Below, in pieces: positions 1-10,842 of a stretch of DNA of 30,824 nucleotides. Every line of letters starts with the position of its first letter. Position 1 is the stretch's first letter. The translations under genes were made by a program, and so were the position numbers. The stretch spans positions 1 through 30,824 of the forward strand of contig NAVB01000786.1 of NCBI GenBank assembly GCA_002179805.1, written 5' to 3'. Source of the stretch: Acanthamoeba lenticulata. Taxonomy: Eukaryota; Discosea; Longamoebia; Acanthamoebidae. Under the pieces are notes generated by a model that saw only the letters and a list, made by a program, of their open reading frames with translations, was not told the DNA's origin and ran no database searches.

Positions 1-299
1 GGGCGGACGCGTCAAGTCGGCCGTGGACGTGAGGGTGAAGGAGGGCCATGAGGAGATCGTGGCCCTCGTGCGTCCTGCAGGCTGGTCTCTTGACACAACG
101 AGCGAACGAGCCGCGGGTGCCCTCGATGTCCGTGAAGCGCTGTCCGGGGACGAGACGTGACAAGACACAGTACCTCGATGATGGTCCCAACGGCAAGACA
201 GCCGTCATGGTTCATGTCAAGGTGGCAAACGAGTGGCTTGTACACCTTCCTGAGAAAGGCGACGAGAATCTCTTTGGCAAGATCTCAGCCAAGAAGTAG
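1..299 (+). CDS. C-terminal end of an unidentified protein (5' part outside window)
   Basis: Two exons give an open frame that ends in TAG at 297-299. Exon 2-67 reads GRVKSAVDVRVKEGHEEIVAL. A 103-nt intron (68-170, gtgcgt...cacag) follows, and exon 171-299 begins YLDDGPNGKTAVMVHVKVAN and ends GKISAKK. Both exons are phase 0 at the junction and the intron contains in-frame stops, so splicing is needed. I do not recognise the family; the visible residues are a mixed beta-like segment rich in Val, Lys and Glu. Only about 63 residues are visible, so function cannot be assigned. The gene starts to the left of the window. Confidence 0.5.
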
Positions 300-1420
300 A
301 TGTAGATGTATGCGTCCCTCAGCAGGCAACAGTCTAATCGGAGACGTTTAGTCAGCCGTCATGGCTCATGAACATCATCAGGTACTCCAGAGCTGGCGGT
401 CACTGGCTCTAATTAGTCTTTACTTTAGAGGAGAGGTAAGGAAGTGAGGGTCCCCAACATTCACGCTCGTCAGCGCATGCTGTAAGGAGGGCTCACCACC
501 GACACTGCGGGCTACACCTGCGTACTTGCTGCGCAAGTCCTCACGGGGCTAGAGAATCGTGGTCCCTGGGGACCCCAGGGTGGCCATCCCCACGATCGCC
601 CTCTAGGGCCGGATAACAATAACAGCAAGCAGGGCTGACAGTATGAAGAACTGTTGTGGCGCCAACGAATTATTAATGAAGCGTCGTGTACTTTCGCTTA
701 TGGGACGCACACTTACCGTTTCTGCGCCTTTACCCAGTTTTTCTTCGTCATTTCCATTTGTGTTCCTCGAGTCGTGGCTCGTGGCAGAGAAGGTTTGATC
801 AGAATACACAAGCAGTTGCTTTTCGCCTCTAGTTTCACGGGCTGGGCTAGACGCCAATGCTTGGACTCAACCACCCATAGGTGGAAGAGTGGATCGAGGA
901 AGATCAACCAGGACTTCTGTATGTTTGGGTTCAACTCAATTGGGAATACGAGGCGATTGAATCGGCCAACACGATTCTTACGGCAGGCAGAGCGATGGTA
1001 GAAGAGCGGTCGGACCTTGGCCTGTTAAAAGCTTTCGGAGAGGGCAAGCTCGAAGAGGAGCTTGTCGTGCGTCTCGGCCGGGTCTGTTTCCTCCAGCGCT
1101 GCCCCTCGCGCCTACCTGCGTGGGCAAGCCTCCTTGCGCGGGTCTGCCGCGAACGGCCAAGACGACCAGCAGGGCCACGTCGGCGTAGGGGGCCCCTGCC
1201 CGCGAGCAGGTCACGCATGAAGCGGTCGATGCCCCAGCACTGTTTGGCTACCTCGATGCGGTGCGCGTTGGTCTCCCAACAGACCGCCTCGGACGAGGAG
1301 GACTGTTCGAGAGTAGGAGAAGAAGAAGAAGAAGAGGAGGAAAATGAAACTATGGGACCCTTTAATGAGCAATTGAGGTGTCCTCCTCCTCCTTGAGGAA
1401 GAGGGGGAGTCGCAGGCTAC
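300..1420. other. Poorly resolved interval with two weak, opposing exon candidates
   Basis: 300-600 holds nothing I can support. Two weak exon signals follow. On +, 881-1066 is preceded by an acceptor (cacccatag) and followed by gtgcgt; it reads VEEWIEEDQPGLLYVWVQLN and on to KLEEELV, acidic and TPR-like in texture. On -, 1302 to about 1200 is preceded by gaacag and reads through NAHRIEVAKQCWGIDRFMRD with good G/C third positions. Neither joins to a convincing start, stop or partner exon, and they may be remnants. The 3' UTR of transketolase (minus strand) also falls here, just below 1421. Confidence 0.3.
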
Positions 1421-4306
1421 TTAGAAGGCCGGGCGCATGAGGGTGGGCACGGGGTGGTTGGCGTAGTAGGTCAGCACGGCCTGCGCCTTCTCCACGAGAT
1501 GCTCGGCCGTGATGCCCAGGTACTTGTAGACCTGTTGTTGTTATGTTGTCGTGAGAAGTCAAAGTTGATGTTGTCGATGTGGCGGTGGCGATGACGAGGA
1601 GAAGGAAGAGAGAAGAGGAAGAAAGACGTACATCCTTGTAGGGGCCCGACACGCCGAACCTGTCCACGCCGACCGAGGCGTGCGCGTAGCGATCCCATCC
1701 CAGCGTGCTGCCAGCCTATGGTAATAATATTAATACATATATAAATAAATATACTTTCTTTTTAAATAACAAAATGATTAAAATTAAAATAAAGGAGGAA
1801 AGAGACGGACCTCGATGGAGACGACCGGGACGCCGGGGAGGAAGACGGAGTGCTTGTAGTCCTTGCTCTGGGCCTCAAAGAGCTCCCACGAGGGCATCGA
1901 CACGACGCGGACCTTCTTGCCCTGCGACCTCAGAGTCTCGGCGGCCTGCACGGCGATGGGCACCTCCGAGCCCGTGGCCACGAGGATGACGTCGGGCTGA
2001 CCGCCCTCCACGTCCTCGATGGTGTAGGCGCCCTTGAGCGCGCCCTCGATCGAGCTGCCCTTCTGCGGCGGCAGGTTCTGATTCGTCGCCGCCACACGTG
2101 GGGTTAGTATTGTTGCAACGCAACAGCAGCACAAATGGAAAGCGAATAAAACGGGCCAATGGCGAGCGAGTGATACCTGGCGGGAGAGGGCCATGACGGT
2201 GGGGCCCTGCTTCTTGCGGAGGGCGGCGATGTAGGCCGCGGCGGTCTCGGTGACGTCGGCCGGGCGGATGAACTGGAGGTTGGGGGTCGAGCGGCACACG
2301 ACAAACTTCTCCACGGGCTGGTGCGTGGGTCCGTCCTCGCCGAGGCCGATGCTGTCGTGGGTCATGATGTAGAGCACCTGCAGGTGCGACAGCGCCGACA
2401 GCGTCACGGCGCCCAGCGCGTAGCCGATGAAGTTGAGGAACGTCGCTCCGAACGGGATGAACCCACCATAGGCCGCCAGACCGTTGCAGATGGCTGTCAC
2501 CAGCAACAAGAAGAAGATGACGGTCAAAATGGTGATGAGAAAGATGAAGATGGTTGTGTGCTGGTCGAGTACCGGACATGGCATGCTCGCGCACGCCGAA
2601 GCGGATGTTGCGGCCCTCGGGCGTATCCTTCTGGAAGTCCTTGGAGCAGGTCAGGTACGTCAGCGTCGACGGGTTCAGGTCAGCCGATCCGCCCACGATC
2701 TCGGGCAGCAGCTCGGCGAGCTTGTTCAGGCACACACCTGTGTGGCGTTCACCGCGAAGTTGATAAGTTAAAGGAAATGAAGATGTTGATAAAGATGATG
2801 GCAGTGGTACCAGAGGACTTGCGGGTGGCCTCCTCGGCGCCGCCGGGCTTGTTGAGGGGCAGAACGGCTTCCCAGCCCTGCACACGGCGGTGTCGAATGT
2901 GAGATTCGGATCATCATCAACATGAAATGGAGGAGGAAAGGCCGACCTCGGGCAGATCGCCGGCCATGCGGCGGCGGAACTCGGCGGCGAGCTCGGGGTG
3001 CTTGGCGGCGTAGGCCTCAAAGAGCTCCTCCCACTGCTTCTGGAGCTCCTGGCCCTTGGTCGCGAACTGGGCGTAGAACTTGCGGACATCCTCGGGGACT
3101 TGGAACTTCTGGGCCGGGTCGAGGCCGAGCTTGGTCTTGACGCTGGCGAGGTCGTCATCGCCGAGCGGGCTGCCGTGGACGCCCTCGGTGCCCTCCTTCT
3201 TGGAGCCGAAGCCGATGGTGGTGCGGACCTTGATGATGGAGGGCTTGTCGGTGACCTTCTTGGCCTCCTCGATGGCGCGGCGGATGCCGTCGAGATCGTG
3301 GTTGCCGTCGGCCACCTCCTGGACGTGCCAGCCGTAGGCCTCGTAGCGGCGCTTGACGTCCTCAGTGAAGGAGAGGTCGGTCTCGCCGTCGATGGTGATG
3401 AGGTTGTCGTCGTAGAGCACGATCAGGTTGCCCAGGCCAAGGTGGCCGGCGATGGACGAGGCCTCCGACGTGACGCCCTCCTGCAGGCAACCGTCGCCGC
3501 AGAACACGTAGACGTGGTTGCTCACGATGGGGAAGCCCTCACGGTTGTACCGCGCACCCAGGTGGCGCTCGGCGATGGCCATGCCCACGGCGTTGGACAG
3601 ACCTGGAATCCGACCATCGCGGTGGCGTTGTCAGCGCCCGCACACTTGTAAGAAGGGGGGGGGGATGTAGAGGAAGAAGAGGTTACCCTGGCCGAGGGGG
3701 CCGGTGGTGACCTCCACGCCGGGCGTCTCGAAGGACTCGGGGTGGCCGGGGGTCTTGCTGCCCACCTTGCGGAATTTCTGTTGTGGATCGAGTGTTGATG
3801 TGAGCGTGCGGGAAGAGGAAAGGAAGGAAGAGAAGAGCAGACCTTGAGATCGTCAATGGTCATGTCATGACCAGTGAGGTGCAGCATGGAGTAGAGGAGC
3901 GCGCAGGCATGGCCGTTGGAGAGCACGAACCTGTCGCGGTTCACCTGAAGGAGCAGAAGGAAGGTGAATGAGCAGCAAGATTTCTAAACGGCTAGGCTAT
4001 CTATCGCGAATGACATACCCATCTGGGGTTGGCTGGGTTGAACTGCATGAACTCAGTCCAGAGAATGTGAGCCATGGGCGCCATGCCCATCGGGGCGCCA
4101 GGGTGACCGCTGTTGGCAGCCTGGGGCTGGTCAGCGCTGCAAACGAAGAAAAAGCGCGTAAGTCCACTCTACATCAAAATTCAGATCAACCGATTTCTGA
4201 ACGTTCGTATATTATCCAAAGGTAGCGGAGTGCATCAAGAGTGGCTGAGCGCGTACCTCAGCGCACGGATGGTGTTGATGCAAAGGTGAGTGAGATCCTG
4301 CTGCAT
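1421..4306 (-). CDS. tkt: Transketolase (EC 2.2.1.1), complete, 11 exons
   Basis: Thiamine-diphosphate enzyme of the non-oxidative pentose phosphate pathway, transferring two-carbon ketol units between sugar phosphates in the cytosol. Exons (minus): 4306-4257, 4136-4019, 3944-3843, 3777-3687, 3602-2947, 2877-2811, 2737-2573, 2493-2177, 2077-1811, 1715-1632, 1531-1421. They sum to 2028 nt, or 675 residues, the usual family length, and all phases agree. Visible signatures are [10 protein letters not shown] (His28), TTGPLGQG, the TPP motif GDG at 156-158 followed by [19 protein letters not shown] with the catalytic Glu at about 412, [18 protein letters not shown], and the C-terminal domain ending PTLMRPAF. 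The start is the ATG of [20 protein letters not shown], which aligns with family N-termini. The intron at 1716-1810 is conspicuously AT-rich. No sign of breakage. Confidence 0.97.
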
Positions 4307-4742
4307 GTTTCGTGGTTCAATGGAGGGACGATTTGGCCGGCGCCCTTTTATTGTTTTGCCTGCTTCTCCCGACATGCTTGCCATTCCAGTCCGCAGTCCG
4401 CCACTGCCGGCGCTCGCCGCCTTCGCACCGGCCCGAAGAAGCCGACAGAAGAACAAGAAGAAGAAGGACCAAGCAAGAAGCTTCCGTACTGGAGGCCTCG
4501 CCTCGAGTTGAATTGACATCGGCTACGCACGTGGCCACATCAACACCACCAACCACTACAAGAGGCGCTACACGCAGACAAGAGTCCCCATTTGCGCCTG
4601 TACACACACGGGAGGTTTATTATGGTTCGCCGCGAGTAGAGCAAGAGGGAGAAGCAGCGAGAACAACGACTCTCTTCCTGTTCCTTCTCCCTCTCTCGAG
4701 CTTGTTGTTGTTGTTTGTTGGAAGAAAGAGAGGCCTCCCGTG
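4307..4742. other. Intergenic: transketolase promoter side and 3' UTR of the Q-rich gene
   Basis: 436 bp between two minus-strand genes. It should contain the 3' UTR of the Q-rich gene (just below 4743) and the transketolase promoter and leader (just above 4306). The stretch is pyrimidine/purine skewed, but I see no defined element and no credible additional exon. Confidence 0.5.
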
Positions 4743-7229
4743 TCACGGGTAGTAGGCTGAAGAAGGAGGCGGATGGTAGACGTTGCCGTACGAGGCCGCC
4801 ACACCACCAACCGACGGCGAAGGCGAAGAGGACGAGGAGGAGACAGGCAAGGCGGGCGACGACGACATGTGGCCAACCGCACCCGCTGGCGACGCCATCG
4901 AGGCGGCGTTGGTCACTGCTCCTGCTGACGCGGGTGGGCCGTTCGCCGCCGCGTAGGCCGATGGCTGCGGCCCAGACAACGAAGAAGAAGACGAGGATCG
5001 CTGTAGCGTTTGTTGTTGTTGTTGAAGTTGTTGCTGTTGCTGTTGGAGCTGCTGTTGGCGATGAAGGTGTTGCTGCTGCTGCTGCTGTTGAGAATAGAGT
5101 TGTTGTTGTTGTTGTGGCGGATAGGCGGCGTAGGGAGATGGCGACGACGACGTTGTCGTCGAGAACGACGAAGCTGGTGGCGGCTGCGACGAAGTGGATA
5201 AAGTTGAAGAAGAAGACGAAGAAGTAGTAGACAAAGAGGATGAAGAAGAAGAAGAAGACGAGGAAGAAGGAGAAGGAGCGTAGGCCTGAGGATAATGAGG
5301 ATGCGTAGAAGGATGTTGCTGTGGCTGTGGTTGTTGATGAAGGGGATGGTAGCCTCCAGCAGCGCCATCTGAGCCCTGGTAGGGCGACATGGCGGCCGCG
5401 TAGCCGCCCTGTGGCTGCTGCTGCTGCTGGTGTTGTTGTTGTTGTTGGTGATGCTGTTGTTGGTGATGCTGGTATGGCTGCTGCTGCTGTTGTTGTAGTT
5501 GATGTTGTTGTTGTTGATGTTGAATATACTGCTGTTGCTGTTGTTGCTGTTGTTGCTGCTGTTGCTGCTGCTGGAGGAGCGCCAGTCGTTGCTCGCGCTC
5601 GCGCTCCAGGCGAATATCGTGCTGCAGGTCGGCGCACTGCAGTCGCAGGAGCAGCACTTCGTCCTCCTCGCCCAGTCCTGTCCGCCCGCCCGCCCATGTG
5701 AGCACAACAACGACCAAGAAGAAGATGATGACGACGACGAAGAAGATGAACAAGGAGATGAGAGTGAATACCGCCGGCCTCGGCCTGGAGGAAGGAGACG
5801 AAGCGGGTGGTGGCGGCCTCGATGCGGCCGTCGAGCGCGGCGCACCGGGTCCGATGCGTCGCGGCCCACGCCTCGCCGTCCAAGGCCGCCGCTTCCGGCA
5901 GCGGCGGGCTGGCCTCGAGCAGGAGCGACCCGACCCGCGCGAGCCGCTTCACGGCGTCGCCCCGCGTCGCAAACGCGCCGTGCACGTCCGGCCCTGGCGG
6001 CGGCTGTGCCTGTGCCTGTGCTTGTGGATGCTGCAGCTGCTGCTGCATCGGCTGATACTGGTGCTGCTGCTGCATCGGCTTCTGCTGATAAAATTGTTGC
6101 TGCTGCTGATGTGGCGGCAGCGGACTGGCGCCGTACGGCTGCTGCTGGCCGTGGCCGTGCTGCTGCTGCTGCTGCTGTGCCAGGTAGTGCGATTGCTGGT
6201 GCGCGTATTGCTGCTGTTGCTGCTGTTGCTGCTGTTGCTGTTGCTGCTTCAACTGGTGGAGTTGCTGCTGGCGGACCTGCTGCTGCTGCTGATAGTACTG
6301 CTGCTCGCGCTCCTTCTGCTCCCAGGCCGTCTGGGACGACGGCAAGTAGGGCTGCTGCTCCTGCTTGACGATGTGGCTCGTGGGCAGGCTCAGCGGCGCC
6401 CCGGTGTAGGTCGAGCCCGAGCCCGGGCCCGACGACGACGACGACGCTGAGGACGACGAGGCCGAGGAGGACAAAGGCGCGGGCGACGCCACGCCGGGCG
6501 ACATGGGCAAGGGCGAGGCGGCCGGCATGCCCGGGGACGGGACCGGGACGCGCATGGCCGCCGCCGCGGGCGAGGACGGGGACGACATGGGCATGCCGTG
6601 GTGGGCCATCGGGCCCCGCGCGTAGGGCGAGGCGGCGTAGGCAGCAGCGGCAGCGGCGGCGGCGGCAGCGGCGGGCGAGATGGGGCCCGACGAGGGCGAG
6701 GGCGAGGACGCCGTAGCGGGGGCGCCGTAGGGCGCGTAGAACGAGGGCGGGGCAGAGGCCGAGGAGGCGGAAGAAGAGGCGGCCGACGAAGCGGTTGGTG
6801 GTGGTGCACCAGCGTTGGCGTAGGGCGAGGCGGCAGACGACGAGGGCGAGGGCATCCCGTAGGTGGTGGGCGATGGCGAAGCTGTTCGGTAGCCCGCAGC
6901 GCCCACACCATACGGCCTGAAGCGCAAAATGGAGAGAATGGACGGCACAAGAAGAGAAGGGATATATAATTAATTAGTGTAAAAAGATGCGCAAAATTGA
7001 AGCCCTTTCAGGGATACGAATTGAGGCATGGGGAGGGGAGTACGCACATGTAGGAGGGAGCATCGGTGACGGTCGATGCCTGATGCGGGCCGCCGTACAT
7101 TACGCCGCTGGGAGAGGCTGCAGGAATTCCTCCACTGGCAGCAACCCCGTAAGTGAACTGCCCGCCACCTGCGGCGCGTTGGGGCATGCCCCCTGGTGGG
7201 GGCAGGTGCCCAGTTCTCTGCTGTTGCAT
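4743..7229 (-). CDS. Glutamine-rich, low-complexity nuclear-type protein with a possible GLTSCR1-like segment
   Basis: Three exons (minus): 7229-7048, 6916-5772, 5677-4743; total 2262 nt, 753 residues, phases consistent. The N-terminal half is Ser/Pro/Ala/Tyr-rich (repeated SPSS, YGMPSPS, a run of Ala), then HIVKQEQQ (a psi-K-x-E type SUMO consensus), then long polyQ tracts coded by mixed CAG/CAA. Between the polyQ blocks is the only ordered-looking segment. It begins PDVHGAFATRGDAVKRLARV, continues through a Leu/Pro-rich turn and two amphipathic helices, and ends LRLQCADLQHDIRLERERE. Its order (aspartate-phenylalanine turn, D-A-x-x-R-L helix, then helices) resembles the GLTSCR1/BICRA domain of SWI/SNF complexes; that is inference from pattern memory. 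The C-terminus is again Q/S/P-rich. A transcription or chromatin cofactor is plausible. It shares a 193-bp divergent promoter region with the + gene at 7423. Confidence 0.82.
5403..5577. repeat. Imperfect CTG/TTG trinucleotide tract (polyQ coding on minus strand)
   Basis: Long run of CTG, TTG and GTG triplets on +, read as CAG/CAA/CAC (Gln with scattered His) on -. Mixed codons argue for selection on polyglutamine and against recent pure-repeat expansion. A shorter similar tract lies at about 5010-5115. Confidence 0.85.
6020..6309. repeat. Second imperfect CTG/TTG tract (polyQ coding on minus strand)
   Basis: Gln-rich coding repeat in exon 2 of the minus-strand Q-rich gene, with the densest block at about 6196-6250. 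It contains interspersed His, Tyr and Leu codons. The antisense strand is open over long distances only because of this repeat. Confidence 0.85.
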
Positions 7230-7422
7230 CCCTCGCCTCTCGATTGGGGCTCAATTCGGACCAATGCAGACACGTCGCGCGCCCAGCAGGCTGATCAATT
7301 GCACACGATCTGGCCGTTACCGTTGCGGCAAAGAAAAACAATTAAAAAGGTGGTTTTTTCTTTTGCGCGCCCTTTTCGTGGCGTATTTTCAGGGTAGGCA
7401 TGTTGATGGCATTGAAGCGGCG
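7230..7422. promoter_or_regulatory. Compact divergent promoter region
   Basis: 193 bp separate the start codons of the Q-rich gene (-) and the zinc-finger/SIM gene (+). Both promoters and leaders must lie here or overlap neighbouring coding sequence. No canonical TATA box is obvious; AT-rich patches lie at 7335-7365. Confidence 0.55.
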
Positions 7423-9188
7423 ATGGAGAAGGAGCAGAGCGTCGTTGCATTGATTGTGCTGGACGAATCGGAAGATGAGACTCTGCTTGAGATGCGGCCT
7501 CTGCAGGGACCAGCCGCCGGCGAACCCGTAGAAGCATCTGGCCAAAGCGGTTCAAATACTAGCTTCGATTTTGGCAGCTTGGCCACCCAGCAGGGGATGA
7601 ACACCAGCCGCGACGACGGCGAAGATGAGGACGATGACGCCTTTGCCCCATGGCCCTTTCGTAAGGCCACCAAATCGTCTTCGTCCTCTACGACACGAGC
7701 ATCTGCTGCCGGTCGGACCTCTGCACCCAACCTCAGAGCGCCCAGCGAGGAGGAGCTGCTGGCTGATCTCTTTGGAGAACCTGCCAAAGACGCCACCCAA
7801 AATAAGAACGATGCGCCATCAACTGCTGCAGAATCTGCAGCGGGCGAGGCTGCATCGGCCAAGGACAAGAAGCTGCGCAAGACGCGCAGCCGCGAACGCG
7901 GCATGGTGGTCCACCCTAAGCTCCGTCCGCTCGAGATCATCGGCGGCACAACCAAGACGGCAGGCGCCGCCACAAGCGTTGGCCTGCCGCCACGAGCGCC
8001 GTCACCGCTCGCGGGCTCTGGAGGCGGCGGCAGCGCACAAGAGGCGTGTCCGCTGTGCGGCAAGCTCGTCAACGTCGAGCAGCTGCAGGCCCACGTCGAA
8101 GCCGAGCTCGACCAACAGCAGCGACGACAACAACCACAACCGTCTACGCGCCGCAATGGCGTGGAGGTGGTCGTGCTGGACGATGATGAAGGTAAAGAAG
8201 ACGAAGATGAGGAAGCGGAAGAAGAGATCGATTGCAGCGGCGAGAACGAGGAAGAGGCCGAGTGTCCGTTATGCCAGCGGCGCTTCCGGCGTGGCGTGGA
8301 GCTCGAGCAGCACGTCCTCCGCGAGATGGCCGCCTGTGAGGCCGCGACCAGCCCCAACGGCGAGAACAGGACAACAAAGAAGAAGACGACGACAACAATG
8401 AGCACATCAACAACGGCGGCGACGACGACGACGAAGAAGACGAGGACGCGCCTGCCGCTGGTGGCGTCATCGGCCAAGCCCGCGCGGAAGCTGCCGACCT
8501 CCTTCGGCTCAACCCTCTCGCCCTTTGTCGTCAAACGCGCTTCCGCGTCTGCCACCACGACAACAACGACGACGACGACGACGACGGCCACGGCCTCGAG
8601 CGTCAGGCCCAAGCCGACCACGGCCGAAACGCTGGTGCCAGACTCGCAGGAGGCGCGCGCGGCGGGCGGCCTGCGCGCGACGTCCGCCAGGCCGGGCGCG
8701 AGTGAAGGTGGAGGTGAGGAAGGGGAAGAAGAAGAGGAGGAGGACACCTATGACGACGTCACCTTCAACTTTCAGTACGTGCCTCATCCTCCTCATCTCG
8801 TCACTCGATTGCGCTCATCATGACGGTCGTCGATGCGCCACACAGGCCGATATGGTCAACCCAAGGACTGCCCTACGACTACCAGAATCAGTTCAACCGC
8901 GAGAAGAAGCGAAAGACGCGAGGCGGCGCTCGAGCGAGCAAGAAGAGAACCGTCTATGGCGAGGACGAGGAGAACGAGCCGATGGCCGCGACAGCAGTAG
9001 CGGGAGAGGTCATCGAGCTCGACGGCGACGACGACGCGATCGAAGAGGCCACGCCGCCCAAGCGCCAGCGCGCCAAGGCTTCAGCTTCGGCCTCTTCCTC
9101 GGCAAGCGGCAAGAAGAGGAAGAGGGGCGGTTGGCGCGGCGCGCGGCGAGGCGGATGGGCTCGCGGTCGAGCCCGACGAGGCAGTTGA
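7423..9188 (+). CDS. Acidic protein with two UBZ-like CxxC zinc fingers and three SUMO-interaction-like motifs
   Basis: Two exons, 7423-8774 and 8846-9188 (intron gtacgt...cacag, phase 2), give 564 residues. Finger 1 has Cys209, Cys212, His224 with no clear fourth ligand; finger 2 has Cys281, Cys284, His297, Cys305. Both start with CPLC and resemble Rad18/UBZ4-type ubiquitin-binding fingers, though ligand spacing is not canonical. Hydrophobic-then-acidic SIM-like motifs are seen at residues 7-18 (VVALIVLDESED), 247-256 (VEVVVLDDDE) and 505-513 (EVIELDGDD). A poly-Thr linker follows finger 2, and the C-terminus is Lys/Arg-Gly rich (RGG-like, KKRKRGG). The combination suggests a nuclear reader of ubiquitin/SUMO marks, as in RAP80-, SLX4- or Rad18-type DNA-damage proteins, but I recognise no orthologue. 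Start chosen at the ATG in the context gcggcgATGG. Confidence 0.78.
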
Positions 9189-9269
9189 CGCCACACAACA
9201 TGAGCGTGACACGTGCCTTATTCAGTTCTTTCTTTATTTATCTTCTCCTCCTTCGACATGTAGAGAACG

Positions 9270-10663
9270 TCATACCCTAAGGTTGGGGTCCATCTCCAGG
9301 TCGAGGTCTTCTTCATCGTGCACCGGCGCCGTGCGGTGCCCTGCGTGAGGACCTGCACCGAGGACCTCGGTGGCGGCCAGGCGGTGGAGGCGGATGCCAA
9401 GCCACACAAGCCACACCTGTCGTACGAGAGTTGAGAAATACACGTTGGCCCGAGTAGAAGACGAAGATGAAGAAGAAAAAGAGAGACGTACTGGGAAGGC
9501 GACGACGCCCCAGAAGAGAGTGGCGACGCCAAACACTACGAGGAGGTCCTCGTTAAAGAAAGAAGCGATCTCCAGTGCGAAGCACACGAAGCCGATGAGG
9601 GCAATGAAGATGCCCAAGAAAGCGTGTCTCTTGTTGGGGAAGTCGGGCTTGCTCCAGAAGAGGTGCGACGCGCACAGCAGGGCCAGGCCCACAGCGAGGT
9701 AGATGATCGAGAAGATCCAAATGCTTTGCGCCTACAAGACACGTTGTTGAGCCTTGTGTAGAGAAGGTGAAGATGTCGCAGAGCCGTACCTGGGTCATGC
9801 GGAAGCTGATCTCAAGAGCGCTGTAGTCGGCGGCACTGCCCTCTTGAGACTGATTGTAGGCCCCCTTCACCTCTTCCGCCAAGTTGTAGGCCTCTTCATA
9901 AGCTCTTTGATGGACAGGCATGAGTAAACAGGTAGGCTTGCAAAGACAAGGATGGCAGGAGACTTACCCCATGTCCCTCAGGAACTCAAAGATAGGGAGG
10001 ATTGTGGCTGCCACGAAGGCGTAGACCATCAGGTTCTTGGCTAGACCGGGCGAGTGCTTGAAGATCTGCAAACCAAGAAGACTTAGAACGCTGTAGTAGC
10101 TATCACGAGCAGATGGAGTGACAAACCTTCTTCAGGCACAACACGCCGTAGAGCGCAAAGAGAAGGCCCTAAAGTCAACAGAAGGTCAGTATGGTGCACA
10201 ACAGACGTCTAGCAAGCGAAGGAGGAGCTGCGTACAGCGCACACAAAGAAGTCGATGGCTGAGCAGAAGTCATATAGCAGATCAAACGATCAGTCCCTGA
10301 CTAAGTTGGCGTGGGGCACAGAAAGAAGTACGCACCAAGCAGATAAGAGAACGTGGAGCGCCTGTAGTCCCACAGTTTCTTCAAGTACTCGGGATCAAGC
10401 TGCAGAAGACGCAAGATTAAGAAGAGGTGGAAGAGGGCATGCGGAAGAACGAGGGTACCCTGGAGGTGTAAACCCTGCCGTCGAACCTGCGCAGAAGGAG
10501 AACGTGTTAAGCAAACGCGCGAAAGCACTAAAGGCTGAAGCTCGTACGAGGGGTATTTGTCTGTGGTCCAGCCGAAGTAGAGAAACACAGCAATGACCGA
10601 CGGCACCCACAAAAGCACCGTGGCTATCCATGCCGCATAGCTGCCGCCGACGATACGCACCAT
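9270..10663 (-). CDS. Six-helix integral membrane protein of unrecognised family
   Basis: Nine exons (minus): 10663-10548, 10486-10459, 10399-10336, 10258-10236, 10168-10127, 10065-9968, 9904-9790, 9731-9492, 9416-9270. They total 873 nt, 290 residues, and every junction is phase-consistent, including a 23-nt exon. Predicted helices by eye: SYAAWIATVLLWVPSVIAVF, YLLAIDFFVCAGLLFALYGV, NLMVYAFVAATILPIFEFL, IWIFSIIYLAVGLALLCASH, FLGIFIALIGFVCFALEIAS, and LLVVFGVATLFWGVVAFP running into VWLVWLGI. A hydrophilic loop (AYEEAYNLAEEVKGAYNQSQ region) separates helices 3 and 4, and the acidic tail ends EEDLDLEMDPNLRV. I do not recognise a Pfam-level family. It starts 180 nt downstream of the zinc-ribbon gene on the same strand and is tail-to-tail with the + gene at 9188 (81 bp gap). 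Confidence 0.82.
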
Positions 10664-10842
10664 GTTGTCGAGGTTAAAGCAAGTAGAAGAGCGCTTCTTG
10701 AGGCAAAAGCCGGCGCCCTCCAAACAAGGAAAAGAGTGCAGGAAAACGACTACGAAAAATGAGTGTTGTGCCTCTGTCGAGGGCTCTACTTTGTCATGAA
10801 ATGTATCGTAATAATCTACATTGAACGCTGCATGGTGACGCA

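Noticed and set aside
5499..6450. Long plus-strand open frames with poly-Leu over the Q-rich gene
   Set aside because: They are mirror images of CAG/CAA-type polyQ repeats; the minus-strand frame has consistent splice sites and an ordered domain.
7389..8747. 452-residue minus-strand open frame opposite the zinc-finger/SIM gene
   Set aside because: Ser/Val-rich mirror of acidic and Thr-rich codons; no motifs, while the plus frame has paired CPLC fingers and an exact splice.
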